Of a stretch of 64,000 nucleotides of DNA, positions 1 to 12,494 are shown piece after piece. Both the position numbers and the translations under genes were made by a program. Below the pieces are notes generated by a model. The model saw nothing but the letters and a program-made list of their open reading frames with translations. It was not told the origin of the DNA and did no database searches. Source of the stretch: Axinella damicornis (lineage: Eukaryota; Porifera; Demospongiae; Axinellida; Axinellidae); the NCBI GenBank assembly GCA_963931865.1, contig OZ007510.1, positions 2,694,747-2,758,746 on the forward strand, given 5' to 3'. Position 1 is the first letter of the stretch; each line of letters opens with the position of its first letter.

Positions 1-3000
1 ACACGCAGTGTGAGTCGGTCCATGTCGGGGAGACTGGGGAGGTCATCGGGACACTCCACTATGCCCTCGTCCACATCAACTTGGCAGAGGGAGGCCTGGT
101 GGAGGAGATGAGAAGGGATGAAGAGAGGGAGGAGGGGAACAACAGGATGCTTAGCAGACACTCCTTCAACATCAAAGGTATTCATGGACACTAGGTACAT
201 GTATATTTAGACGTGTATGAAGAGCAGCCTTGTTCCCTGTCCCATGTTCAGCTTTTCACCGCTTGCAATATTGCAGGTGACGGGTGTGGGACTGGGAACG
301 AGGCTATATGAAGAGTTGAATGCTGTCACTATTTCTATGTTTCTCCTATGCAACGGGTATGCAACAGACTGCTCAAATCAGAGCACCTCATTAGGAAGGT
401 ACTTGCTGTCAGTGCTGCTGTCGACCTTCAGTCCCATGATGTACGGGACGGGGGCGTCCAGAAACCCTCGCTGAGAGGTGGGCAGGATGGGCACAAACAC
501 GTGCTGCCAGGTGAAGGGGAAGATGAGCGCTGTGGCACAGTGTGCACACAGCATCAGCCGCTCATAGTCTGTGGGGACACATGAAACACAATGTACAGCG
601 TCAGCAATGATGAATACCATCACAACAACTCAGTTAACTAGCCGAGTCTACACCATGACATTAACAGGAGCACACGAGGGAGAAGGAGCGTCCAACTCTC
701 GTACCACATGCAAATTCAACATCTCGTATCAGCTTTTACCATATTTGGTAGTACACATAATTGATTGCTGCTTAGCTTCTGTTAACTACCTATCTTAAGT
801 GTCTGCGGCCACAGCTTCCAAATATGGTCAAACATTTAATGTACTTTGACAACACAAGTTCTGCTAGATCGGTCTCCATCATGTACAAGTTCTGCTAGAC
901 CGGTCTCCATCATGTACTCCTGGTTTAAACCTGGCATATAATGAGTGCGTCAGATGACCATGTACAATGTACTGACTGTGCAGCAAGGAAAGCCAACACG
1001 CACATGATACTGTGTCACGGAAGAGCTATGCCCAGGCCGTGTACACGTACTCTGAGCCTCTACACCACAGCACAGATTAGTTGAGGACTAGTACCCTGGC
1101 AGAACAGTCCAAGGTTGTGGCTGAGGTGGAACCACATCAGTATAATGCTCATTCGGTGTACCATGTTTTCAAATGCAACTGTGTGTCGTATGCATTATTA
1201 AGCAGAGGTCAAGTTCTCACCGAATGACTTCAGCAGAAGTTGATGTTCAAGCAGGACGCAGGTGACCAGTCTCAACACGTTCCTCACCCCAAACAATTCA
1301 AAGAACAGGCGGAAGGAGTAGTCACACAGGGGGAGCTCCAACAGCGAGGGCTGTCGCCATGATATTCTGCCAAGAGGACCTGGGAAAGAGGGACGTATAG
1401 AGGGGGGAGGGATGGAAGGAGGGAGGAAGGGAGAGAAGGAGGGATGGAGGGGGGAGGGAGGGAGGATGGGAAGGAGGGAGGGAAAGGAGGGAGGGAAAGG
1501 GTTGGGAAATGGAACGAGGGAAGGATGAAGGGGAAGAAAGGAAGAAGGGGAAGAAAGGAGTGGTGGCAGGAGAGGAGCCATGAATAGCTACTTATCATAG
1601 CAAAAGCTGCTAATGTTGAGATCTACATGTAGTACTACACGTAGGTACATAAGGCCCAAACCTGAGAACTTCACCCTCTTGCCAGGGGGAGGGAGCGGCA
1701 CCTCGTAGAGCACATTATAGACGTAGCTCTCCAGTGGGAGGTCCACCACTTGCCTGCCGGTTGAAACAGCATAGAGTTGCTCCAAGAGAGCCTGACATGG
1801 CCGGACAATGGGCTTGGAAGTCACAAAACAGATACACTTGTTCACAAACAACTTATCCTGTGACCGACTGAAGTACTTCTCCCGGTCGGAATTGGGACTG
1901 ATGATCATTCTCGACTCGCGGTAAGTGGTCTGCAGAGACTCGAGGGTGTTCAGAACCCGAGTGTCCCTCACCTCCTCATAGAATGTGAGTGAACTGCCAT
2001 AGGCATGGGTGCCATTCTCCCTTGTGATGAGGAAAGAGTGGAAGAATTTGAGGCCCTCCGGTGCCACAAGGTTCTTAGAGAAGACGAGACTATCAGGCAT
2101 GCAAAGCTTGAGGAGTAAAGCGTATGTGTTGTGTGTATGAGTGGGGGGGGGGGAGGGTCACACACATACGATCCTTCTCTGAGCAGTCAACATACGCACA
2201 CATACACGCAACCTAATATGAAGACAAGAATCTTGATCTTACAGTTCTGACAGCGCTCTCGTCGAAGGGATTCCATGATAGGTTTTCTGGGTAGTGGGCA
2301 AGGACCCGGGGACTGTAGCAGCGACAGAGGGGAGGCAGGTGGGAGTAGACACCTGAAGAAGTGTTGATGTGGGGGAGGGGGAACAAGATTTAGCATGTGG
2401 ATTCTTGATTATCACTACAACACACACACCTGTTATGCATAGAGAAAGTGGGAGCTATGGTAAGGTGTTGTGGAGCTGATTATCTGCAAACGGTGTCCCA
2501 TTATACCAATTCACCACAATAAAGCCCTCCACACCCAATGCAGGAAATGCATACATTGTAACTGCTGCATGGACCAAACTGTGCGGGTTTTCGTTTTTGC
2601 ACAACAAGGGACAGCATGATCACCATCGAATATAATTATCCACAAGAGCACTGCTATCAGTCTTAACCACCTATGTATGTACGTATGCCACCTTGCACAC
2701 TGCAGGAAGTTGCATCACATGACTGCTATTCATAGCCTGCTTGAGGTTGTTTACCTATATAGCTTATGACTAATGTCATGATGTCATGCCAGGACATACT
2801 TGGATGTACCCACTTCCTCCAGTGTAGAAGTGGGGACATTTGGGATGAAACAATTATCCCTTCAGGATAACATCATTCATGAATACACATAACCCCCAAA
2901 CAGTGATCAATGTCAGGTTTCTGGGTGAGGTAGGGGGATTTCCCCCTAAACACAACTTTCCTCCTGGGAAGCATACAAGCAGGGCTAACAGATTTTCAGA

Positions 3001-4194
3001 TGGAGAGAGAGAGAGAGAGAAAGATGTCTCTAAAGACTACCTTTCCTATTCCTCGTGGAACGCAGGGCATAGGAACATTAGGACCAACACATACATGTAG
3101 TCATGTACGTTTACTTTTTTATGTACATAGAACTAGGGAGAAGGTTTCTAGACGGCGGTGACGGTGGAAAGATGTCCTCAGAGGGTGGGAGGTGGAGGTT
3201 ACAAAGAGCTGACCAACATTCTTTTTGTTGGGGGTAAGTACATAGGACCAAAACGGATAGCATCAATCAAAACATGGTCCACATTTATCACAACTAGGTT
3301 CAAGCACTAACTGTGAATATCTTGAATAGCTAACACTGTACTTCCTACCAAACCACAGATCACCTTCCTTGAGCACATTTGGGAGGACAAGTACACCCTG
3401 GCAGTGGGAGAGGCAGTGGAATGAAATCAGAGCCATTTGGGAGGGTGGGATGCTACAAGTAAAGTCATAGCAGGTCTTACACCTAATCTCAGATCATCCA
3501 CAACAGAAGCACTGCACATGTTACACAGAAGCCTCCAGATGCAGGAGCAACTTCACAGAAACTAAACGCAGCATTCTGGTATGTATATAGTGCCCATGCT
3601 CTTTCTTGAAAGTGAATCCTCCAACATGTACGGTAGGGGAAGGGCTAACTCCTAGTTTGTTTTCAGGGTTTCATTTAGGAAGGAGGTGAGACCATTGAAA
3701 ACATCTTGCCACTAGTTGGAAGGTCTACTGTAGTAGCACTAACAGTAGACTCATACCAAGAAACATTTCCCTGGGAATGAGGCTAACAGATGTGAGGTGT
3801 AGATATTACCCTGGTGATACTGCACAGTGTGACATCCTAGGTAATTGCATCGCATTGGTCTACCGTTGCATAAGGGCAACGTGGTAACCAAAACGTAATT
3901 CGGTAAATGAACAGAGGAATGTGGAAGATAGTCTAACCTAAGAACTGAACAAACCCATTGTCACATGCTTTCAAGGAAAACGATGAAGACTATATGCTTG
4001 CTTCGTTGACTTAAATGCAGTGGAGTGTTATCTGCATTGATAGTGGAAATATTTTCACCATGACTTCTAAATTTGCAGCACTGCTTGTGATGGTCTGTTA
4101 CTAGTCACACACTACACTCACTTGGCAGTGTGTCCTGCTCCAGCTCCGCACTGTGCAGTCCACACACCACAAAGTAGTCCACTAGATGAGGCAT
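1..4194 (-). CDS. DENND5: DENND5-like DENN-domain Rab GEF, 5' part (6 exons, runs off the left edge)
   Basis: DENN-domain proteins of this family activate Rab GTPases (Rab6/Rab39 pathways in vertebrates) on endosomal and Golgi membranes. Exons on the minus strand, all joining in phase: 4194-4122, 2352-2243, 2106-1662, 1379-1221, 568-387 and 95-1. Together they give about 354 residues. Visible blocks in order: an N-terminal uDENN start with DYFVVCGL; the HYPENLSWNPFD motif; the LCMP block followed by HSFLITRENG; ESYVYNVLYEVPLPPPGK; the cDENN block ELPLCDYSFRLFFELFGV; then IFPFTWQHVFVPILP and FLDAPVPYIMGL, which are diagnostic of the DENND5 type. The start ATG at 4194 is chosen because it immediately precedes the conserved DYFVVCGL. 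The last exon (ASLCQVDVD..) is cut by the window edge, so the dDENN, RUN and PLAT parts expected in this family lie outside. Intron 3 contains a long GGGA/GGGAA-rich tract (about 1390-1570). The exon 5 donor and exon 6 acceptor are the least certain borders. Confidence 0.9.
1385..1575. repeat. G/A-rich simple repeat in DENND5 intron 3
   Basis: Degenerate GGGA/GGGAAGGA repeats fill the intron directly upstream of a coding exon on the minus strand. On the transcribed strand it reads as a pure CT-rich tract that could serve as an extended polypyrimidine tract for the exon at 1379-1221. Long open frames here are artefacts of the low-complexity sequence. Confidence 0.85.
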
Positions 4195-4780
4195 CACTCA
4201 CCCACAACCTGCAAGAGTAACAGAAGTGACAAATCACACTCCTCTAATGCAGGCAAACATGCACTACCAGTAATCAGGTAATCATGTGCTTACTAACCAG
4301 TTCACAACAGAATACTTTACTGGAGACTGTTACTTTAGCAGCACTCTATAACATGAGTGTGAGAAATTACTCATGGCGTAAGAAACTCACATTATGCTCA
4401 CATAATACATCAGCTAGTATTATGGCTCTATCTACTCCAATTAGAGCTACCCACCTACTATTCGTTCCGTGCTTGAAGCTTCAGATTTAGAAGCTTCTGT
4501 AAATGCTAGTATAATAATTTTCATACCTTGAGACGTATATCAAAGCTTTCTGTCCAGGCGCTAGGTACACTTTTCGACAACAAATTGCGATCTGTATCTG
4601 ACCTGCAGGACCTGGTACTATACTTTATTCTATAGTGACGTAACGTAACGTAATAGGAAGAAAGGTCTCGTGACCTAAGTGGGTGTGTCATGACGTCACG
4701 TGGATCCCGGCCGGCCCCCGAAGCGATTTTATGGCGCCCGCCCCGGGACTACAACTTCTCAGTGACTGTGCAGACTGGAT
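4195..4780. promoter_or_regulatory. Upstream region of DENND5, with a perfect CRE-like site
   Basis: No coding signal is seen between the DENND5 start codon and the first transposon. TGACGTCA (a perfect palindromic CRE-type core) lies at 4691-4698, followed directly by CGTG, giving a combined CRE/E-box. A short tandem of ACGTA units precedes it near 4637. The distance of about 500 bases to the start codon fits a promoter or proximal enhancer, but no transcript start can be seen. A similar core occurs upstream of the candidate gene at 61690. Confidence 0.4.
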
Positions 4781-4858
4781 CTAGTCTCGCAGGCCAGACT
4801 TTACATTCCGCCGAGATTTTTCCCCCCGCGTGCGAAAAATCGTCTGGGAACGAGACTA
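4781..4858. mobile_element. hAT-like palindromic mini-element (TAGTCTCG subtype)
   Basis: Ends CTAGTCTCG and CGAGACTA are inverted repeats. The element is flanked by the exact 8-base direct repeat GACTGGAT (4773-4780 and 4859-4866). An 8-base target duplication is characteristic of hAT elements. It is a variant of the TAGCCTCGTTCCCAGG family seen throughout the window (here TAGTCTCG, with CTGGGAACGAGACTAG at the right end). Confidence 0.75.
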
Positions 4859-4872
4859 GACTGGATCATCTA

Positions 4873-6068
4873 CAGTGCTCCCAGCAAAGAGAGTACATTT
4901 TCGGAAATTTTGATTTTGGCAGTTACAACCAGTTTTCCACACTCAAATCACCATAAAACCACCTGAGAACCCCTTTGGACTGGATTTCCAAAAAAAAAAA
5001 AATTCCATATAAATCGAGGGGCAACCGCACTCCTGGTAGCCGCGTTGCAACCGCTTGCAGCTCGACGATACATGCGGCGCATAGGTCTTGCAACACATTC
5101 CAATTAACGCACATGCCACGTGAGGACCATGAGCGCTCGCGTCGATCGATTGAGCTGAGTCAGCAATGGCGGCCCAAGGAGATCGAGAAGAATACAGCGC
5201 TCACAACTTCGCCAGCACGGTGAGTTTTGGCATGTAAGCGTCAGTGAACGGCAGAAACTTCGTGTGCCTTTCCTAAGAACGGTACTGCCACCGGAAGTCG
5301 GAGAGAGCGCTCGAGGAATGGCGTCCACGGCGAGACAAAAGCGCTCATATCTCCACCACCAAGGTGAGTTTCAGCACCAAAATTGTACGGTTGGGACAGT
5401 GCATGATAGCGATCATGAAGGTGTAGTCAGAATCTTCGTACGCCATTCCTATCACTCGAACGAGTTATTTACATTATATTACATTACGCGGCACAATTTT
5501 TCCTATACCAGGAGTGTAATCAATAGAAAAACCAGGGGTCAAAGGTCAGATTTTTGATTAAATTTACAAAAATTGAACAAAAGGGGCAACATCTCAGGAT
5601 CTGTAAGGGGTTAGGATTTTAAACTTGGGCCAGACATACTATAGCATAAGCATGACCTCTCAAAAAAAAATCAGCTCTTAACTACCAGGTTTGTGTGAAT
5701 GCTGACCCTAAAGTATAGGCCCCTCCGGAACTGCTTTAACATCTCTGCTCTCTCAGGACAACAGAATTAAGGATTCAAGAGGGGCTTAAAACCTGCTCCA
5801 CTTGGGTCACTACACGTGCATCAAGTTTCAGATCTTAACTCCTAGGTTTAGGGAAATGCCGACCCTAAAGTATTTTGCGTACTCAGTTGACATGTGGAGA
5901 TATAGCTCTGTTGGAATGTCATGTGACTTAATTATTTTTTCGTGATTGGTCACAAAATGGTTATGGTACATTTCTATCAACTTATTTTGAACATAGATGA
6001 TGTCTGTTTGAAGTTATACACAATTTTCTCAAAGAAACCAAAATGTACTCTCTTTGCTGGGAGCACTG
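4873..6068. mobile_element. Tc1/mariner-like non-autonomous element, 1.2 kb
   Basis: Both ends carry a near-perfect inverted repeat of about 29 bases beginning CAGTGCTCCCAGCAAAGAGA (left from 4873, right ending at 6068). Each end abuts TA (4871-4872 and 6069-6070). A TA target and a CAGT start are hallmarks of Tc1/mariner-type transposition. No transposase frame is visible inside, so this copy is non-autonomous. The interior (about 5095-5520) is homologous to an inverted copy at about 25480-25880 that lacks these ends, so the interior may be captured sequence or belong to an older repeat. Confidence 0.7.
5095..5520 (+). repeat. Dispersed repeat, copy A (gene-like interior of the Tc1/mariner-like element)
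   Basis: Matches 25480-25880 in inverse orientation over about 400 bases, and a short third fragment near 25985-26045. The best shared block is the one running from TCACAACTTCGCCAGCACGG into GTGAGTTTTGGCATGTAAGC, which looks like an exon end with a splice donor; a second is the block with GCATGATAGCGATCATGA. Copy A has an ATG (5166) opening an 18-codon frame up to that donor-like GTGAG. This could be a captured first exon, but no further exon is recognisable. Confidence 0.6.
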
Positions 6069-6070
6069 TA

Positions 6071-7326
6071 GTTGGTCTGTGGTTTGTTCAGCAGACCAAA
6101 CTGGATTACTGGTGCAGTACTACACCTGCCAATTGCAAAGTAGCTAGCTACCGTACATAATTATAGCTAGTCGTGCAATAACACTTCACCATGCTAGAGA
6201 CTGGCCACGCGTGATATATACTAGCTAAAGACATGCAGGAGTAATTATGATGCTTGCAACTGCAGGAACTACTTGTTCTGCTTGCACTTCAACAATGGTA
6301 GAATTCATTGTCAGCCAATCTGGCAAGAGGTTCACCTTTGATTCACTGGGCCACACTTTCATGCAAAGTAGGTGCCTGGAATAAGGCACAAGCCCCGCAT
6401 GTCCAGAATTCCTTGCTTGAATACAAAAGATGTCCATGTCCCATTCTAATATCCTAAACCTAGCTACTCTTTGGTACAGATTACATCCGCAGAGCCATAA
6501 TTTCCTTGGTCACGAGGTGGACACATAGCTACTTTGTCCAATCTAAATATCTTTGCCTCCAAAAAGTTACGTGCCATCACAGCAGCATTGGGAGCTGTAT
6601 ATACTGTGATGGCACTACATATACTTTCACCCAATAGCTACAAACAGTGCGTGGCTCTGTTGGATGTGATCAGGAATCATTTCAAGCGCAAGAGATGTGA
6701 GCCTTCATTGCACCTTACTAGCATGATTGTGAAGTCTGATGCATGGTGCTTCATGAGCTGTGTGCAACACTCAACTTGAACAAAGCCCAGAAGATGTGCT
6801 AATGGCATGCAGGCATTGATTTGCTAGCATGAGTAGATCCTCGGGTGTTTGCTTGAAGGGTGTGCAGATACGTAGCAACAGTGATTGACTGGGAGGTACA
6901 TACGTTGTGTACCACTAATGGTACGTGGTATGTAGCTATCTCAGTCTGGCCAGATGAAAGGGAATGTTTGGATAGACTTTGTCCTATCACAGGGACTACT
7001 TAGGCAGCGGAAAAGTGCACGGCCAATATCAGTGCATGGTGACAACCAAACATGGCATTCCATATGTCTGATGAGTGTACTTGAAGACATTGCATAATCT
7101 ATCACTTAGTTCGTTAACCTGTAAACACACAGCTCTGAAGCACTTCAAGTTCATGCAGTCAGCCATGAAGAAATATTTGCGTGATTATGCATGTGTGGGC
7201 CATACATTTCACACCACTGTCAGAATTGTTAAAACCTATTTGAACCTGCCATCGTATGATCATGACTGTATAAAAAAATGCCAGGAAGTGATGCAAAAAT
7301 GAGTAATGATGTTCATTGTCATGGTG
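6071..7326. other. Intergenic stretch with nothing recognisable
   Basis: Unique-looking sequence between the Tc1/mariner-like element and the 3' end of the metalloprotease gene. Short open frames occur on both strands (for example 6534-6779 plus and 6225-6437 minus), but none shows a family motif, splice context or consistent coding composition. Confidence 0.5.
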
Positions 7327-7725
7327 TTAGGAGAAATACATCACTGTCAAAGCCTGGATGGAGTGAGAGAAGGAATGTCAAATCAATGAGAAATTACTCT
7401 AATCCATGCAATCAACTAAGTATCACGCAGCGTATGTCTCCATCTATTAACTAACTCAGCCCTCTTTCATCCCATACACAATTAACACATAATTATACGG
7501 TACAATATCAAGGTGGAGTGGTATTTGCAGGTGAAGCAAGACCATGCACTAATATTAAACGCACACACAATGACACATACATGACATTGTGCACACACAC
7601 ACAATTCACGGTACCCATGCACATATACTACGTATACCTCATCACTTGATGCGTCAATATCACTGCCAAATACTAGCTGGTGTTGAGCATCAGCATGAAC
7701 ATGGAGCTGTTGGCCCTGTAGTTTT
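7327..7725 (-). CDS. Possible alternative 3' exons of the M8 metalloprotease (cytoplasmic tail)
   Basis: The last metalloprotease exon contains AGAAG followed by GTGAAT, a good donor (exon end 7895), two bases before the annotated TGA. Splicing to an acceptor CCATACCAG gives an exon at 7725-7638 that restores frame: RRKLQGQQL.. and ends ..DASSDE before a GTATAC donor. This adds about 29 residues of charged, soluble sequence directly after the membrane segment. A further acceptor with a good pyrimidine tract (exon from 7353) would add a few residues and stop with TAA at 7329-7327. The phase match is what is seen; use of these exons is inference. Confidence 0.4.
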
Positions 7726-7890
7726 CTGGTATGGAACGGAACAGGGATCACTTTTCATGCATCGCAGCAGTAATTATAACATGCTTTTCATACATCATCA
7801 ATTTCAGAATGAATAAGTATATACAACACCAATCGTCTTACACATCACACTCACAAAGTTACAGATGCACTGGAAATAAGCCACTTATAT

Positions 7891-10800
7891 TCACCTTCTG
7901 TAATATCTCACAATTCCAGCAGTTAGTAGTAGCAGTGCCACGACCACAACCATTGCTGTTACAGTCAATATACCAACTTCTATCCCTGTACTACCATGAT
8001 GTGCCACATCTCTGCTTTCTGTGAGATCAGAGATGAAAGAAATGCTAAGTGCAGTCAGTAATGTTAGCTGTATATAGTGCAAACAATTGGCACATCGTCT
8101 ATGCATAAATTAACATTGCATGAATACTGCTTGTATTGAAACTGTATCTAACATTAGGGATGTGATCACCTGCTGTGGTGGGAACTGTAGTCGGTTCCTT
8201 TGCTGTTGATGAATGTGTGTCACATTGATCAGGATGCAGTTGAGCATCAGAGAACCTCATTGTAGCTTGCTCCAGTGTAGGACACAAAAGAACTCCTTGT
8301 TCCACTTCAATTATTACTTCCGAGTCATTGCACCAGTAAGTTTCATCTGAGTCATACACAAGGAAAGACATAAAAGAGACTCTGCAGCTTATCAGTTATG
8401 AAACTACACAGTTTTATTTTCAGCCATTATACTAAGAAGGAATTAACTTAGCTGGACCCCGATACAATAAACACCGTACCGTCTAGACACAATTGTGTAT
8501 GTGCATTCCATTGAACCATAATCTAGAATTTGTTCTTTTCAACAAAGTAATGTAACCTGTTCTGTGTAGCATAACCCAGTACATTATAGTGTCTGGAAGG
8601 AACACACTGTGCCGTGTGTGGTCTACAGTTGCATGTACTTTCACTTGTAGTCATGTTTTGTGAGCTTTCTGAATCAGGATATGATAAAGTGCAGTGCATA
8701 TTGCATGCTGATTCGAATGCTTGAAATGTTTCTAGCAAAGTGGGGCACTTATTCTGTGGACCTTCAGCTAGGCTATTATGAGTCATAGCATGTACACATG
8801 CATGATTGTGTTTCTATTATTGTTGAGATCTGATAAATCCAACAAATGCAGCTATATGAGCATGAAATTTATGGAATGGCAGTCAGTAATCTGTTGATGG
8901 ATTCCATATAGATGGCTAGTTAGCTAACTAGCTAGGACGACTGCTGCATCATTCTGCATGCACAATATGTATATTCATACTTTTAAGGGAGATTCCATAG
9001 CTCAGCAGTTGTTGTCTACATTCCGTCTTGCCCAAAACAAACCGGTGGCACTGGGGCACTTGCTGACTTCCTGTTTCCGCAGCAAGGTCCACACACATGG
9101 ACATTGCACCATAAACTTCATCAGCTGCATTTGGCACTGCCAGTGTATACAGAAAGAGAAATAGGAAATGTCGTCAAAGCACAGCTTTGAAACCTGTAAA
9201 ATGTTCTTGTTACAGCAAGGTTTTGAGCTACGGCTACGGGTTGACATTAAGTGTGTACGTGCTCATGCTATCAGTACTGCACTGCTGATACCTGGTGAGT
9301 TGATTTCATAGATGCAAGAAGTGCTATCATCAGCAACAACCACCGGACAGCCATCAAAATGTGTGAATGTGGACCTGCATCTTCCCTGCAGTGATCAGAA
9401 AAACTGTGATTCACATTAATATTGAACTGCATATAGTCTGATCTCACATGCCAGACCCCAACCTACTCCAGCAAGGATGACATATCAGGTAGGGAAGAAG
9501 GTTGTGGTGAATAGCATTCATAGGGATGCAGTTGTGATCAATGCTTTGCATGGTTCCCACCAAACTTCAGAAGACAACTAGGTGAAGGCCGTGACGCCAC
9601 ACTGGTATATACCGGTGATGACATTTTTGAATTCAATATGAATATCTCTATGTCATGCAGTTCACCAGACCACCCTTCCCACATACACGATCCACGTGGC
9701 GATGGTAGTATCATATATAACCATTGTCTACATCTATGCTGCAATGTACTAAGACTTGTTGCCTGGGCCATGGAATTAAAGTTGCAGTTAGCTAGGAGTC
9801 TAGCCAGTAAGAGGGCCTAAGGGGTTCCAAGTACAATTCAAACAGCATGGAGGTACGGCCACTCATGCTTGGAGAGATTTATCAACTTTCCACCCACCAT
9901 GGGGTAATCTTGTGGTAAGTTTTACACATGCACTCTCTATCTACCCAGCTACACTTGAGTAACCTTCATGCAACCATACACAGATAACAATTACGTTAGT
10001 ATTGAATGTAAATTGAAATGCTTACTGCATCAATGTATCATTAGCTTTCAAAACTGCTCACCCTTGATACCAGGTCGAATGTACACTGGGATTGTCTGTC
10101 AGCATCACAGAGATAGGGATAGGTTTCATTTGTGCACGACTCAAGCACGAATGAGCATCCCAGACCTGCATACAGCAGAGCAGAACACAAGAGTTGTGCT
10201 GGAGAGTCACTTGTGCTGGAGCTCCCAATCCAATCAATCGGACTGCTTGCAATTGCATACTTGTTGCTATTGTTGTCAGATACACACGTCTATTGATCGT
10301 GCTTATAGGTCAAGCTTTGATTGTTCAGAAATGCACAATGCACAATATATTAAGAAACCCTTCATGTAAAGGCATCTTATACACATACCTCTCCCCCACT
10401 GCATTTCAAACTGATCATAGTTGTTTATGAATGTGTAGTTCACTTGGTACCATCCAGAGTCCTCGAAGAATGCCAGAGTGAAGTTGCTCAACACAGAGTA
10501 GTCACTGCAGTGGATTGGATGGACATACCATGGACTGATACAAACAACTCTGCATGCATGGATCAAGGTAGTGCACAGCTGACAGCTTACTTTGACAGAA
10601 AAGCATTCATTGTTTCATGGTGCAATACTCTTGCTTCCCAGTGTGAACTGCATGGTATGAGACAGGTAAACAAACCTTCTTTCCCTTTTTTGGGGATTAA
10701 TAATTTACATTTGCGGAAAAGAGCGTTCTCTGATACTAACTTTAAATTTGGGAAAATCTTTATGCCGATGTTTCAACTGAGTACTTAAGTCATCATCAGG

Positions 10801-12454
10801 GTGAAAGTAAAGAAACTATCAACTTAAAATAGCCATAAAGTACTAAGGATACACGTCATTGGAGGTCAAAGGACTGCTCCTCCCTTCCTGCCTCTTCAAT
10901 TCAGCCCAACCACTTGGGAGTTCCAGTCGTCTGCCCTGGTTGAAGTGCTCCTCTGCACATCCAGATGACACCTTTAGAGGAGCACTTCAACTGGCCTTGG
11001 GACAGAGTACTGGAACTCCCGGGTTGCTGGACCACAGTGATGAGGAAGAAGGGAGGAGCAATTCTCCCCTACCTTGACCTCTGATGATGCACATCCTTTG
11101 TAGTGTATGGCTATATTATTCCGCACCCTCTTTTACTTTTGCCCTGATGATGACTGGAGCATTCAGTTGAAAGATTTTGAAGTTGGCATCAGAGAAACTC
11201 TCTATTCCGTTTTTGTCCAATTGGACACAATACCTGCATGACCAACAGCTTAAGAGCTAGCAGAACATAAACACCAACCGTTCAGATTTAAACCTACTTT
11301 ACAGAACCGGCATTCCCATTGTTCTCCAGAGGAACAAATGACAAGTTGCTGCAGCCGAAATATGATCTCCCAACTTCTAGGACCTGCATACACGTCAGTA
11401 CATTGCAATGCAAGTGAATCATCTGTGGGCCAGTACAATGACGTCAGTAAAATGCATGGGTACGACTAAGGCAATTGATACATGTGGTGAGGTAGTGTGA
11501 TTTCATTGCTGTGATATAGAGTAGATGTGTAGTAACTATTATTAAACAGCAGATTTGCCATGCACCTAAGATCTTATTCTTATTCCTCGATCCTACCCAC
11601 ACATACCCCTCTTACAAAAACAGTGGATCACTCAACAATTATGTTTATGGCAAGTGCATGATAAATTTTGGGCACAAAGCTGCTTTCAAATATTCAGGCT
11701 AAGTAATTCCACTGTTCAACATCTAGCTAATTGTACTGTGGGGCTATAGAATGCATTCAATCTTTCATTAGATCAATAGCCATTGATCGAAGTGCAGCAC
11801 ATACCCTTGTGGAGTTCAGGCCCATGATAGGATTGCCAGTGTATGTTCCAGTCACATTTGGTAGATAGAAGTTGAGGTTACCATCATGAAAACTGCAATC
11901 AGAAAGACAAGAAGAAAATAGATGTAAAACAATTCAATGGTACCAGCGGATGCAAAGTTCATACGGAAGGTTCCTACTGCATATCACTTTCTGAGACGTA
12001 CTCATTGAATGTCGACTGTGAGAAGCCCAGTGCATGAGAAAGCTCATGCAGAATGAGGTCAAAGAAAACAGTGCTAATCTTTTCAGCATCCGAATTTCTC
12101 ACAATGTTCTGAAAAAGAGAAGCAAAATACAGACAAATGTAAACAATGAATCTGACTATCACTGGACATATGGATAAAGTACTCACTCTTGTGCAGAAAT
12201 TGATGTAGCCTGCTGAAGGTCGGTGGTATTTATCCTTACAACAAGGCGATGAAAACGCGAAGGTGGATGCTCCACATTCTGCAGAGATAATTCATTAGTA
12301 GATTATTCACTAGTGTACCATATGGTACATATGCGGTCAAGGACCTTCACTCATTCAGTTATACACTCTATGAGCCAATTCAAAGAGTGGCCAAACATGC
12401 ACACAATCACTGGTATTATTTCTTGGAGAGAAAATACAGCTTGTGCTGTGAACG

Positions 12455-12494
<40 letters not shown>

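Noticed and set aside
282..306. Complete hAT-like mini-element near the left edge
   Set aside because: Only the right-end motif CTGGGAACGAGGCTA is present; no left end within reach.
1198..1598. Proline/serine-rich minus-strand frames
   Set aside because: Low-complexity translation of a CT-rich intronic tract; only the last part (1379-1221) is a real DENND5 exon.
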